Assembly (NCBI RefSeq): GCF_024763615.1
Contig: NC_077223.1
Coordinates: forward strand, 36,518,627-36,582,626
Reading direction: 5' to 3'
Origin: Phlebotomus papatasi
Taxonomy: Eukaryota > Arthropoda > Insecta > Diptera > Psychodidae
DNA: 64,000 nucleotides
Shown: positions 1 through 8,808 of the stretch, piece by piece
Position numbering within the stretch: the first letter of the stretch is position 1
Layout: every line of letters begins with the position of its first letter
Translations under genes and position numbers: made by a program
The notes under the pieces: generated by a model
The model's input: the letters and a program-made list of their open reading frames with translations, nothing else
Database searches by the model: none
What the model was told of the DNA's origin: nothing

Positions 1-2
1 AT

Positions 3-225
3 TAGGGTCAAATGGATACCTCTTTGACATGGAACCTCTATTGACACTTTTGTCAAAATGTTGAAATTTATTTATTATTAGCGTTTAATAGCGTTTTTTT
101 TTATTAATCTACGTTTTTCGATAAGGATAAGTGTTCAAATTTCGTATTCCAAATGGTACAGAGTAGGGTGTCAATAGGTCCTGACACGAGTTCTCAAAGT
201 GTCAATAAGTGTTCCTTTCACCCTA
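3..225. mobile_element. Foldback/MITE with TAGGGTCAAATGG-type ends
   Basis: The left end reads TAGGGTCAAATGGATACC and the right end, on the opposite strand, TAGGGTGAAAGGAACAC. Both are followed by TTGACAC-type subterminal sequence. The termini are bounded by TA. No coding potential. Belongs to the TAGGG-terminal class seen throughout the window. Confidence 0.55.
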
Positions 226-2336
226 ATAAACTTACGAAATGAAACCTTGTTATAAGTTTTTGAATTAATATGTTTAATGTTTTCAAGACAATAATGGTCT
301 CTGTGACTTAAATTATTGATTTTTAATTTTAACTAAATATTTGTTTGAATTAAATCTAATTTATCAAAGCGAAAAAGCGAAAATCGGTTAAATTTGCTTA
401 AGAATAAATATTTTAACTTTCTGATAATTTCATAAAATGGTTCACACAATTTTCTGTTCGACTTTCGAAATAGTTGCTCACAGCATTGCCAGAAAAATTA
501 AAGTATCTAATTTTCATTATAATATTCCTATCGTACTCTCATCCGAATCTTTTGATTATGGACCTTTGAATACTAGGATTTTGCTTTAAATTTCCGAATA
601 TGAACGACATTTTGTCCAAATGAAGCATTTTACCTTTTAGCCAAAACACTTTTGGTGTATAAAATGTAATTATAATGTTGGTACAGCATTCCTCATAGAG
701 AAACTAGGCTTTCGCACATGCAAAATTTCTTGACATGTAGGGGAAAGCCTACATGTTTGAGACGCGGTTGATTATTCCTTGATTATTAAAATAAATGTGA
801 CAAACACTAATCGAGTTATTTTAATAAAGTCTACTATACTAAGCACTACACAATATAATTTTCTGAGTTTTGGAAATGATGCCTTGAAAGTCTATACATA
901 AAAAAGTGTCCCAAACATACCGGCTATCCCATAGTATTTTTTTTTCTTATACAGGGATGAGATTTTCAATTCCATTCCCCGTGGAATCAAGTATATAGTA
1001 AAGCTTAGTGGATGCAATTGGTATATCTTTAATGCTATGAAAATTCCTATTGTCCTAAAGGGGATTTCAAGTGCCTTCCGATAAGTCTTTTTTAAACTTT
1101 TCATTCATGTTTAATTCAATTGTCACAATGAATAAAATTATTTAAATCCATCTTTTGAAAAGCTTTTAAGAAATTATAAATAAATTAAAGTAAAACCACA
1201 TTCTTTCCAGTAAAACTACTTTATAAGATACATCAATCATCATTGAGGAATTGCGTAGCAATATGTGAATAGTTTTATGGACACAAGTCTGCCCTCAAAA
1301 CAGTTCAATACGAGTTCGAGGATAAAAATAATGTATTATTGGAAATACTGCGAAAGGATTAAACATTGGAAGATGAGGCTTATACGACTGACTCTATGAG
1401 CCTTCTGTGGAATATTAGTCTGTCTTGAGGGTCTTTTCTGGTCTTCTCTTATGGTGATTATTCAAATGCAAAAATATTCTTGCGGTGAGGTATAAAAGAA
1501 AAGTCTCGTAGAGAATGAAATCAATAAAAATTACTTCCCTCAATTGCATCTCCTTCATGGAGTATCTTGGAAGAATACCAAATTACCTTCCCTCAATTAA
1601 CAACATAATTTTCCATTATTCTCCTGTTCTTCGTGTCCAAAGGAAAATGCCCTTCAACGAAATTGTATCTTCAATGGGAGAAACATTTCAATTTGAGGGA
1701 ATTTCACAATCCAATTTATTTGTCTCCATCATCATTGTTTCAATTTCTTTTCTCTACCTTCAACAGAATCCCCTTTTTGAAAATTGCTGTAAACTAAAAA
1801 AAAAAGCTAACAAACTCCCCAAATGAAACACTCAAATAAACTTCAAATGACATTATTCTTTATCCCTCCTTCAGAAAAACACAAAGTTTCTCAGTGGGGA
1901 TGGTTTTTGGCAATGGATAAGGGACAAAATCTAATTAGTCTGAAGAAAAATTCCAAATAAACCCCCTAAAAGTCACCCCAAAAATACGGTAATAGCAAAG
2001 CTCCTTTGAAGATAAACCCTTTTTCTCCTTCACCTGTCAACCTTACCGTAACACAAAGTAAATGATTCAGGTTAAAAGAGTCACGTTCACAGGAAATGAC
2101 AAAGGAATTATTTTAGTAAAATATTGTATTTTGAGCGACAGTATTTAGGTAGAGTATCCCTTTTCTATCCAAGCTTTGAATACCCAAGTTGAAGTATAAG
2201 ACAATCATGGTAATAGGCGAACTACATATATTTTCACCTAATTCATTAACTAGAATGCGATTATAAATAACCCACGAAAGAATAATAATTCTCCTCATAA
2301 CGAAAATTATTAAAATATTCATTTTTCTATGTGAAT
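226..2336. other. Noncoding AT-rich DNA with one small hairpin
   Basis: No credible gene. A perfect 9-bp hairpin (ACATGTAGG, 6-nt loop, CCTACATGT) lies near 733-757. The part from about 1230 to 2110 is less AT-rich and repeat-poor. A 103-codon open frame at 1515-1826 has no recognisable domain and looks like chance. The sub-segment 430-690 is an old copy of a dispersed repeat, listed separately. Confidence 0.5.
430..690 (+). repeat. Diverged copy of a dispersed repeat shared with 33590-34680
   Basis: Blocks such as GTTCGACTTTCGAAATA and ACACTTTTGG occur in the same order and similar spacing as in 34365-34650. Similarity is patchy, so the copy is old. Class unknown. Confidence 0.35.
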
Positions 2337-2630
2337 AATGATCGATAAGAACTCTCAAAAAATCATTACGCTGTTATCCCTAAGGTAACTTAATTTTTTA
2401 ATCATTAATAAATGAATCAATTTATCAAATAAATTTGTTATTAATTAATAATAAAAAAATTATAAATTTTATTATTACCCCAATAAAAAATATAAATATA
2501 ACTCATAATAAAATTTTACTAATTCTTTTTAATTATATTTATATAAAGATCTATAGGGTCTTCTCGCCTTCTAACTTTATTTTAACTTTTTAATTAAAAT
2601 AGCAATCCGACTACTTATAATTCCAATTAT
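2337..2630 (-). pseudogene. Nuclear mitochondrial insertion (NUMT) from insect 16S rRNA
   Basis: The plus strand carries hallmarks of the non-coding strand of insect mitochondrial large-subunit rRNA in the correct order: GATAAGAACTCTC, then ACGCTGTTATCCCTAAGG, then ACCCCAATAAAA, then AAAGATCTATAGGGTCTTCT. The 16S sense therefore lies on the minus strand. Flanking sequence on both sides does not continue as mitochondrial DNA, so this is a fragment. The left edge at GATCGATAAGAAC is fairly clear and the right edge near 2600-2640 is approximate. It is non-functional in the nucleus. An assembly chimera is unlikely because both flanks are nuclear-like, but only read spanning could exclude it. Confidence 0.85.
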
Positions 2631-3447
2631 AATACAACAAAAATTACTCTCAATGTGTCAATTCTTATAGTTAAAATGGTTAAAATGTAGTAGTTTTATG
2701 TACGTAAGATCTTGAATTAAATAAAATTTTTTATTATGTCTAAAAAATTTAAAGAAAATATGTTATTTTTGGTCTCTACACATAACCCTTTAAGAGAGAC
2801 CAATATTGAATAGAACCTTATAAATTATTTCGAATTCTCTCTAACCCAAATTCTAAAGGATAACGTTACAATGTCTGTCTTGTCTATTAGGATCGGGTTA
2901 GAGATAGCGACTTCATCTTAAGGTTACTTAACATGCACACCTTCAGCTCTCCTTTTCCGTCATTAAACTATGGTTTTTAGAACTTCCTAAAATCCCGAAA
3001 AATCCAACAATTCGATTTACGAATTAAGTTTTTAAATCTTTCTTAGTAATGCTACAAATCAATAATTATTTTACTATGCTCGATCTCCACGGAGATATAT
3101 CGACGTCGAGTCTTTCACAAAGCTGCAACACTGCCACCATTGTTATAATATGTTTGAATATCTGAAACTTCTTTCAGATATTATATTTTTACACATTATT
3201 CGATTTATAAAAAATTAACATATTTTGTTTATTGCTTGACCTGAAGCAATGAATAAAAATTGGCGGTAATGCACTATATACTTCTTAAATATAGAAGAAA
3301 ATCTTTGAATTTTACAATATTGTGTATTTTTAAAAAGATAACACCTTTTAATTCAGTAATTTGTCTCTTGTTAAAACCAGTATTTACTGTATTGCTGATT
3401 TTATTATTATTTTATTACATTTACTGCTTATTAATGCTTATTTCTTG
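2631..3447. other. Noncoding stretch between NUMT and palindrome
   Basis: AT-rich and without a credible ORF. A short self-complementary site, CTCGATCTCCACGGAGAT, lies near 3078-3095. Nothing else recognised. Confidence 0.45.
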
Positions 3448-4715
3448 CAATATAGGGTAACGTGTAGCATTTCGGGACACTTTTTAGCACTTTCAAGTTT
3501 CAAGCAGCTTAATGACTTCTCAAATTATTTTTTTTCTTTGTTGACAAAAATATTTATGTTCCTTATTCTATCCAGAATAAGATCCTGAATGAAAAATGTC
3601 GAAAAATGCATAATTTTTATTCAAAATTGCAAAAAATGTAAAGAAGTAAGAATGGTATGTTTCGAAACAATAGGGTATTTCGGGATAGACAAAAGTCGCT
3701 ATTATGCAAATAAATTTGACTGAGCCTGATTATTTACCTTTAAGTAGAAGGTCTAAACTTCATTCTTTCGTAAAAAAAATTGTTTAAATTTCACTTGTAA
3801 CTCAGCACTGTTTCTGTTGACATCTGCAAAATTAACTACACTGAAGGTTTTGTAAAAAGTGGAATGTGACACTCAGTATTCACGCGTATTTCACGCTTTA
3901 AATTAAATAAAATTTCGGAAGTTTTATGTTTATTTTATACGTAAAGCGCTTAAAATTTCATATAGAACTTAAAAATAATAAGAAAACAAATATTTATATA
4001 GGATTTATGATGTGTCCAAAAATACCCATAATGTGTCTCGAAACGCGCCTTGTCCAAAAATACCACACGTTACCCTAATTTAACTATGTAGGGTAACGTG
4101 TGGTATTTCTGGACAAGGTGCTTTTCGGGCCATAATATGGGTATTTCTGGACACATCAAAAATGCTATAAATATTTGTTTTCTTATTATTTTTAAGTTCT
4201 ATATGAAATTTTAAGCTCTTTACTATAAGATAAACATAAAACTTTTGAAATATTATTTAATTTAAAGCGTGAAATACGCGTGAATTCTGAGTGTCACATT
4301 CCACTTTTTACAAAACCTTCAGTGTTGTCAATTTTTCCAGATGTCAACAGAAACAGTGCTGAGTTACAAGTGAAATTTAAACAAAATTTTTATGAAAGAG
4401 TCAAGTTTAGACATTCTACTTAAAAGTAAATAGTCAGGCTCAGTGAAATTTATTTGCATAATAGCGACTTTTGTCTGTCCCGATATGCCCAATTGTCCCG
4501 AAATACACCATGCTTACTTCTTTACATTTTTTGCAATTTTGAATAAAAAATTATGCATATTTCAACATTTTTTGGTAAGAATTTTATTTTGGATGGAATA
4601 AGAAACATAAATATTTGTATCAACAATGAGAAAAATAATTTGAGAAGTGATTAGGCTATTTAAAATTGCAAAGTGCTAAAAAGTGTCCCAAAATACCACA
4701 CGTTACCCTATATTG
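3448..4715. mobile_element. 1.27-kb near-perfect palindromic foldback element
   Basis: The left arm (about 3448-4077) and right arm (about 4089-4715) are reverse complements along almost their whole length, separated by about 11 nt. Landmarks match in mirror order: CAATATAGGG against CCCTATATTG at the ends, AGCACTGTTTCTGTTGACAT against its complement, and TACCACACGTTACCC at the inner edges. The GGGTAACGTGTGGTATTT motif therefore occurs four times, at both outer and both inner edges. No transposase ORF; the small frames inside are shadows. The terminal TAGGGTAACGTGTGG fits the TAGGG class. A transcript across it could fold into a very long hairpin. Confidence 0.85.
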
Positions 4716-4813
4716 TTTTTTTTTAGTTTTAATTAACAATTATTGTTTTACGAAGTTTTCATAAAATTTCACTCTTTTTTATGTAAACGCTCTTGAAAGT
4801 TTATTAAAAGAGT

Positions 4814-4959
4814 CTTTAGACCAGAGGTGTGCAAGAAACCGTTGAAACCGAATTAACGTCAAATGAATCATGTATGTCAATGCTCAAAACGCTACTATAA
4901 CAAACTTATTTTGACGTTAATTCGGTTTCAACGGTTTCTTGCACACCTCTGCTTTAGAC
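4814..4959. mobile_element. hAT-type MITE (130 bp) with 8-bp target duplication
   Basis: The element proper is 4822-4951. Inverted repeats of about 40 bp start CAGAGGTGTGCAAGAAACCG and end with its complement. They are flanked by perfect 8-bp direct repeats CTTTAGAC at 4814-4821 and 4952-4959. An 8-bp duplication with a CAGAG-type terminus is the known signature of hAT transposons. Too short to encode a transposase, so non-autonomous. The arms are almost identical, which suggests a fairly recent insertion. Confidence 0.9.
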
Positions 4960-5171
4960 ACTCAATACATTTTCATCAATTAAAATCGATGAAAGAAATC
5001 AGGGCAATATTATCCACGGGTAGTACTACATAGTGGGATGTTATAGTTTTCCATAGTTAGAATAAATATTGAGAAAATCTCTGAGATGAATCTGAACTAC
5101 TCATCAGTCTGATACAAAAATTTTGTTCACAGAGCATTATACGCAATCAACAACTTCATTTGCTGGTTAAT

Positions 5172-5190
5172 TCTGCCCCAGTCTCCCGTA
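5172..5190. repeat. Truncated right end of a TAGGG-class foldback
   Basis: GCCCCAGTCTCCCGTA is the mirror of the GGGGAGACTGGGGC terminus seen complete at 19845, 27444 and 28035. Only this end is recognised. The LTR retrotransposon inserted 28 bp further on. Confidence 0.45.
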
Positions 5191-5217
5191 TGCCATTTTT
5201 TTTCAGAAAGATTGAGT

Positions 5218-5433
5218 TGAAGCGTACATTAAAACGCTAGCTTCATTATTAAGACATTTATTGTCTAAAATTCCCGTCCAACTCCTCGATTCTGTCAATA
5301 GCGAGGCTACTTATGGGTTTTGCTGACCCGAATAAGAATAGCGCTGTACAGAGGGGGACCGAATCGGGAACAATAACATAAAAATAATAACATAAAATTA
5401 TATAATAATATATATATATATTGTTCCGCAACA
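5218..5433 (-). repeat. 3' LTR of the Gag-protease element
   Basis: 216 bp, starting TGAAGCGTACATT and ending TTGTTCCGCAACA on the plus strand. It contains a short TA-dinucleotide run near its right end. It matches the LTR at 8589-8804 with no difference noticed. Confidence 0.93.
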
Positions 5434-5446
5434 CTCCTCCCTCCTT
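5434..5446 (-). other. Polypurine tract of the LTR element
   Basis: On the minus strand AAGGAGGGAGGAG abuts the 3' LTR, the expected position for the plus-strand primer of reverse transcription. The first base of the LTR follows directly. Confidence 0.8.
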
Positions 5447-6109
5447 AAGGAAGCACGGACTCCGTGCGAATAAGATTTATTGTTGTGAAGGAGGATGCGA
5501 ACTGGATATACAATTCTATATTATCAAAAATATTATATTATATAATATGAATTACAATTTGGTATAATACAATTTTTAATTAGATTACAAACTGATTAAA
5601 ATTATACAATTATATTTTTATAAAATTTTTGTTTAAAATGTGTTTGTTTTTTTTCTTTGAATTGTTTTTTTTTTTTTTTTAATATGGTAAAAGAAAACTT
5701 ACAATTGTCAGAGATTGCCAAGGAGATTATTTAACATTTGGTTTATTGACTTTTTTTCGTGAAATTATTATATTTGAAATTAACTTTTTTTTGTTTGTTT
5801 ATCAAATGGTACTTGGTATATAATTTTTGAATATTTTCAAAAATATCTTTTTTTTTTTTGGGTTAAATATTAAATAATGTACTATTTTTTTATGAAATTA
5901 CTAATATTCCTTTTTTTATTATTAGATATCACATTCCCTCCCCTCTTAAAGGGTGCGATGCAGAGATGGGATAAAGTCATGATATTAAATTTTAAAACTT
6001 TAAATTCTAAAATTTGTTCGTTGGTTTACTTTGATCTATCGGATAGTTGTCCAAAACTTATTGAGGTCGGTATAATGAGGCCATAATATATCTATCTCTA
6101 ATCAATTGC
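5447..6109 (-). other. AT-rich 3' spacer of the LTR element
   Basis: Lies between the Gag-protease stop codon and the polypurine tract. It is rich in T-runs on the plus strand and has no reverse transcriptase, RNase H or integrase motif in any frame I could follow. A 69-codon plus-strand frame at 5877-6086 is chance. This is where pol would sit in an autonomous relative. Confidence 0.6.
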
Positions 6110-8026
6110 TTAATGTGGGGTATAATTATGAGTATAATTTTCTAACTGTATTGGAGGAACGATTTTTTGAATGGTTTTGAATTCGTAGCAGTGGATTCTT
6201 TGAAATTCCGGGATCTTCAATAGTGTGAGGCCATTTTTCATGAGGGCAAGCAATTTTTGTTCCATAATGTAATGGTGATGAATTTTGAATTTCTCTTCGT
6301 CTTCGTTAAATATGACATTACAATTTTGGGGTAAATTTTGATCCTCAACTTTTGGGAGAATCATGGAATGCGTTACTTTTCTTCTAATGAAATTTTGAAA
6401 TATATTTTCCTTGGTTTCTTTTATTCTTTCTCTGGGATCTTCGGAAACAGAGGTATTGTTAACTTCATTTTGCTTATGCATTGGAATATTGTCTTCAGAT
6501 TTATTTTTTATATTTTGTGTATTTTCTGGAGTCTTACGGTTTTCATTTATTAGGGGATGACTCTGTTGATAATTTGTCCCTAAGGAGTGATATTCTTGGT
6601 AAGGGATACACAAAAAGGCGTGATCTTTTGGGGTCTCTGTGCTATTCTCAAAATTTGTTTCCGCATTTGCTTTAAGGTCACTGATACGATTATAAGCTAT
6701 GTCAGCATCAACATAAATTTTGCTTGCGTTAGCATTATTGTCAATGTTGCGTTCAGCAAGGTCGCTGCATTTTTGTTTTGAATTTTGATCGGTGCTATTG
6801 TTGTGTATTAAATTCGCAACATTCGCATTTCCTTCTTTGTTAAATTTTGGAGAGTGATGCCCTAATTCCATTTCCATTTTAATATTTTGAGAAGAAATTG
6901 CGAATGGAACCATTAAATTCATTGACTTAAGCAATATTTTTCTGTCTTTCACGAAAATTACGGCATCAAGTATGCTTAAAAGGTCATGGCCTAGTATTCC
7001 ATCGAATGGGAACTTACTATTCGGAAGTACATTTAATTTAGCTGAAAAATCTGTTCTATCTGGGATGAATCGTATAAGGGTGACTACAGTGCCCAGCGTT
7101 TGCACCATCCCCTCATCTACAATGCCTTGGATACGAATGCTATTTTTAGTATGCACCGTAGTATAATCGTGAAGGCAGTTACGTTTTATAAAAGAAAACG
7201 GTGATCCGGTGTCGACAAGAAATTTTAATTTGTAGGGAGACACGGATGCTGCTAAGTTAATGATATGAGGATCATATTCTGATACAACGGAATAGCTTGA
7301 AATTGTGGCTAGATAGTTTCGGTCAGCATCAGTGGTTACTTTTGAATAATTTTTAAGTTTTCTCTGAGGATTTTGTGACTGAGACATTTTAGAGAAATGA
7401 TCTTCGCAATAGGACGTTTTGGTTTTTAGGCGATTTTCAGTGTAAGTGATTGCAGCATTAAGGTTATCAAAGGATCGTGATAGTACCAAGATCCTAGTTT
7501 CTGTGTGACGTATAGAGTTCGCAAAAGTCTCTATAGCCATTCGTGTGTTTGCCCTTTTCAAAGACAAAGGAAGAACTCCTTCAAGATGAGCAGAATATAC
7601 AGTATTCAAGGTTTGTAAAGCACCTTGTACTCTGAATCCGAATTCTTTGATCGTTTCTTTAGGATGAAGTGACAATTTTTGTAAGGATGTTATCGCATCT
7701 TCTAAAGGAATTTCTGGATTAATGACAGATAGGAACACGTTTTTAAATTCCGCGTATGTGCTGAAGGATTGATCTCTAATTTGAAAATATATGTCTGGAC
7801 TTAATTTTAGTGTTAATAATCGTATATACTCCCTATCTCTACACCCATTCTCTGCACCGAAATAATCTTCATAGATTCCGTCACATAAAGAAAGGAATTG
7901 ACTGGCTACTATGGGCTCACCTGTACACTTCGGTAAGATTTCATAAATATCCTGGAACGGGATCAGAGGTGTTGTTGCCATGTTGTTATGTTCTGGTGCG
8001 GGTAGTCGAGATTCTGGAGGCTGCAT
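6110..8026 (-). CDS. Gag-protease polyprotein of a Gypsy-like retrotransposon
   Basis: An intact 638-residue ORF. Residues about 25-205 resemble the capsid domain of Gypsy-type Gag: helical and Trp-poor, with segments such as YIRLLTLKLSPDIYFQIRD and a later ETFANSIRH region typical of capsid dimerisation parts. No CCHC zinc knuckle is visible, as in some insect Gypsy relatives. Residues 271-278 (VDTGSPFS) contain the D-T-G active site of an aspartic retropepsin, and ILGHDLL at 344-350 is the conserved second motif. The remaining 260 or so residues are Asn/Lys/Glu-rich and unrecognised. Gag and protease share one frame, so no frameshift is needed. The second methionine (residue 16, near 7981) has the better start context (AACATGG) and may be the real start. 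Pol is missing. The ORF should produce particles and mature them but needs reverse transcriptase and integrase from elsewhere. Confidence 0.88.
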   Translation of the reverse strand: MQPPESRLPAPEHNNMATTPLIPFQDIYEILPKCTGEPIVASQFLSLCDGIYEDYFGAENGCRDREYIRLLTLKLSPDIYFQIRDQSFSTYAEFKNVFLSVINPEIPLEDAITSLQKLSLHPKETIKEFGFRVQGALQTLNTVYSAHLEGVLPLSLKRANTRMAIETFANSIRHTETRILVLSRSFDNLNAAITYTENRLKTKTSYCEDHFSKMSQSQNPQRKLKNYSKVTTDADRNYLATISSYSVVSEYDPHIINLAASVSPYKLKFLVDTGSPFSFIKRNCLHDYTTVHTKNSIRIQGIVDEGMVQTLGTVVTLIRFIPDRTDFSAKLNVLPNSKFPFDGILGHDLLSILDAVIFVKDRKILLKSMNLMVPFAISSQNIKMEMELGHHSPKFNKEGNANVANLIHNNSTDQNSKQKCSDLAERNIDNNANASKIYVDADIAYNRISDLKANAETNFENSTETPKDHAFLCIPYQEYHSLGTNYQQSHPLINENRKTPENTQNIKNKSEDNIPMHKQNEVNNTSVSEDPRERIKETKENIFQNFIRRKVTHSMILPKVEDQNLPQNCNVIFNEDEEKFKIHHHYIMEQKLLALMKNGLTLLKIPEFQRIHCYEFKTIQKIVPPIQLENYTHNYTPH

Positions 8027-8588
8027 AAGTGTAGATATCTAGGTGATTGTGTCTATGGTGTTCCGTGATGCTGATAATGCTGCTTGCTGATATTTGGTGT
8101 GTATCGCTGGTCTAGATGAACGAAGCTGAAGATAATTCTTCGGAGATGACGAAGTGGATATTATACGAACGCGCCTGATGTCCAATGCCATGCATCTTTG
8201 TTGTAGGTTGTAGTGCGGGTGGTATGCTCAAATTCAATGGTGACAAGGCAACTGGCTGGTTCATTAGAAATCGGTTGATTTCGTTGGTTTTCTGGTTGAA
8301 TATCTGATTGCTTTGGTTCAACAATCGGCTGATATTTGTAACGGTATGAAGTTGGCGGTAGTGTTCTTTTCAGGAGCGTAGTTTTCTAGAAGACTGGATT
8401 CTCTGCATTTGGTGGTCCAGGCCTCTCTTCGGCTTATGACTTTGGAATTATCAGTTTCGGCATCTGTTGTACCGATGTTTTTCTTGGCGCTGCCTTGGCG
8501 ATCACGTTGATTTTGGTCCTCAAGTTGACGCTGGTTCGTTTGTTGTTTTCACTCATTTTCACTTTTTACCAAACACTTCTGACACCAA
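8027..8588 (-). other. Leader of the LTR element, with upstream short ORF
   Basis: Region between the primer-binding site and the Gag start. A 40-codon ORF (8556-8434, minus) begins MSENNKRTSVNLRTK shortly after the 5' LTR, in a different frame from Gag. Further open stretches in other frames (e.g. 8324-8112) read like protein of similar Asn/Gln-rich style. Either this is an untranslated leader with small upstream ORFs, or an old Gag N-terminus broken by frameshifts. The main ORF is complete without it. Confidence 0.5.
8574..8587 (-). other. Primer-binding site of the LTR element
   Basis: TGGTGTCAGAAGTG on the minus strand starts one base inside the 5' LTR. It is complementary to a tRNA 3' end of CACTTCTGACACCA. 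From memory this end fits an insect leucine tRNA; the identity is inferred, the complementarity to a CCA end is seen. Confidence 0.75.
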
Positions 8589-8804
8589 TGAAGCGTACAT
8601 TAAAACGCTAGCTTCATTATTAAGACATTTATTGTCTAAAATTCCCGTCCAACTCCTCGATTCTGTCAATAGCGAGGCTACTTATGGGTTTTGCTGACCC
8701 GAATAAGAATAGCGCTGTACAGAGGGGGACCGAATCGGGAACAATAACATAAAAATAATAACATAAAATTATATAATAATATATATATATATTGTTCCGC
8801 AACA
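8589..8804 (-). repeat. 5' LTR of the Gag-protease element
   Basis: 216 bp, apparently identical to the copy at 5218-5433. In the minus orientation this is the promoter LTR. Followed outward by the GAGT duplication at 8805-8808. Confidence 0.93.
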
Positions 8805-8808
8805 GAGT

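Larger units (their letters stand above)
5218..8804 (-). mobile_element. Non-autonomous Gypsy-like LTR retrotransposon (Gag-protease only)
   Basis: A 3587-bp element on the minus strand. Two LTRs of 216 bp (5218-5433 and 8589-8804) read identically by eye and have TG...CA ends, and the element is flanked by the 4-bp duplication GAGT (5214-5217, 8805-8808). In minus orientation the order is 5' LTR, primer-binding site, leader, a single Gag-protease ORF, AT-rich 3' spacer, purine-rich tract, 3' LTR. Reverse transcriptase, RNase H and integrase are absent; the roughly 660-bp spacer is too short and too AT-rich to hold them. Matching LTRs and an intact ORF indicate very recent insertion, so the missing enzymes must have come from an autonomous relative. 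Gypsy-like assignment rests on the Gag style, the retropepsin and the 4-bp duplication. Confidence 0.92.

Noticed and set aside
1515..1826. A 103-codon plus-strand ORF as a gene
   Set aside because: No domain, AT-driven composition rich in Ile/Phe/Leu/Ser, no start or splice support. Long frames of this kind occur by chance.
2113..2358. A mitochondrial protein gene next to the 16S NUMT
   Set aside because: The translated minus strand does not resemble ND1 or any mitochondrial protein, and the mitochondrial match begins only near 2337.
5447..6109. A degraded pol gene in the LTR element's spacer
   Set aside because: Too short and AT-rich, with no reverse transcriptase, RNase H or integrase motif in any frame followed.
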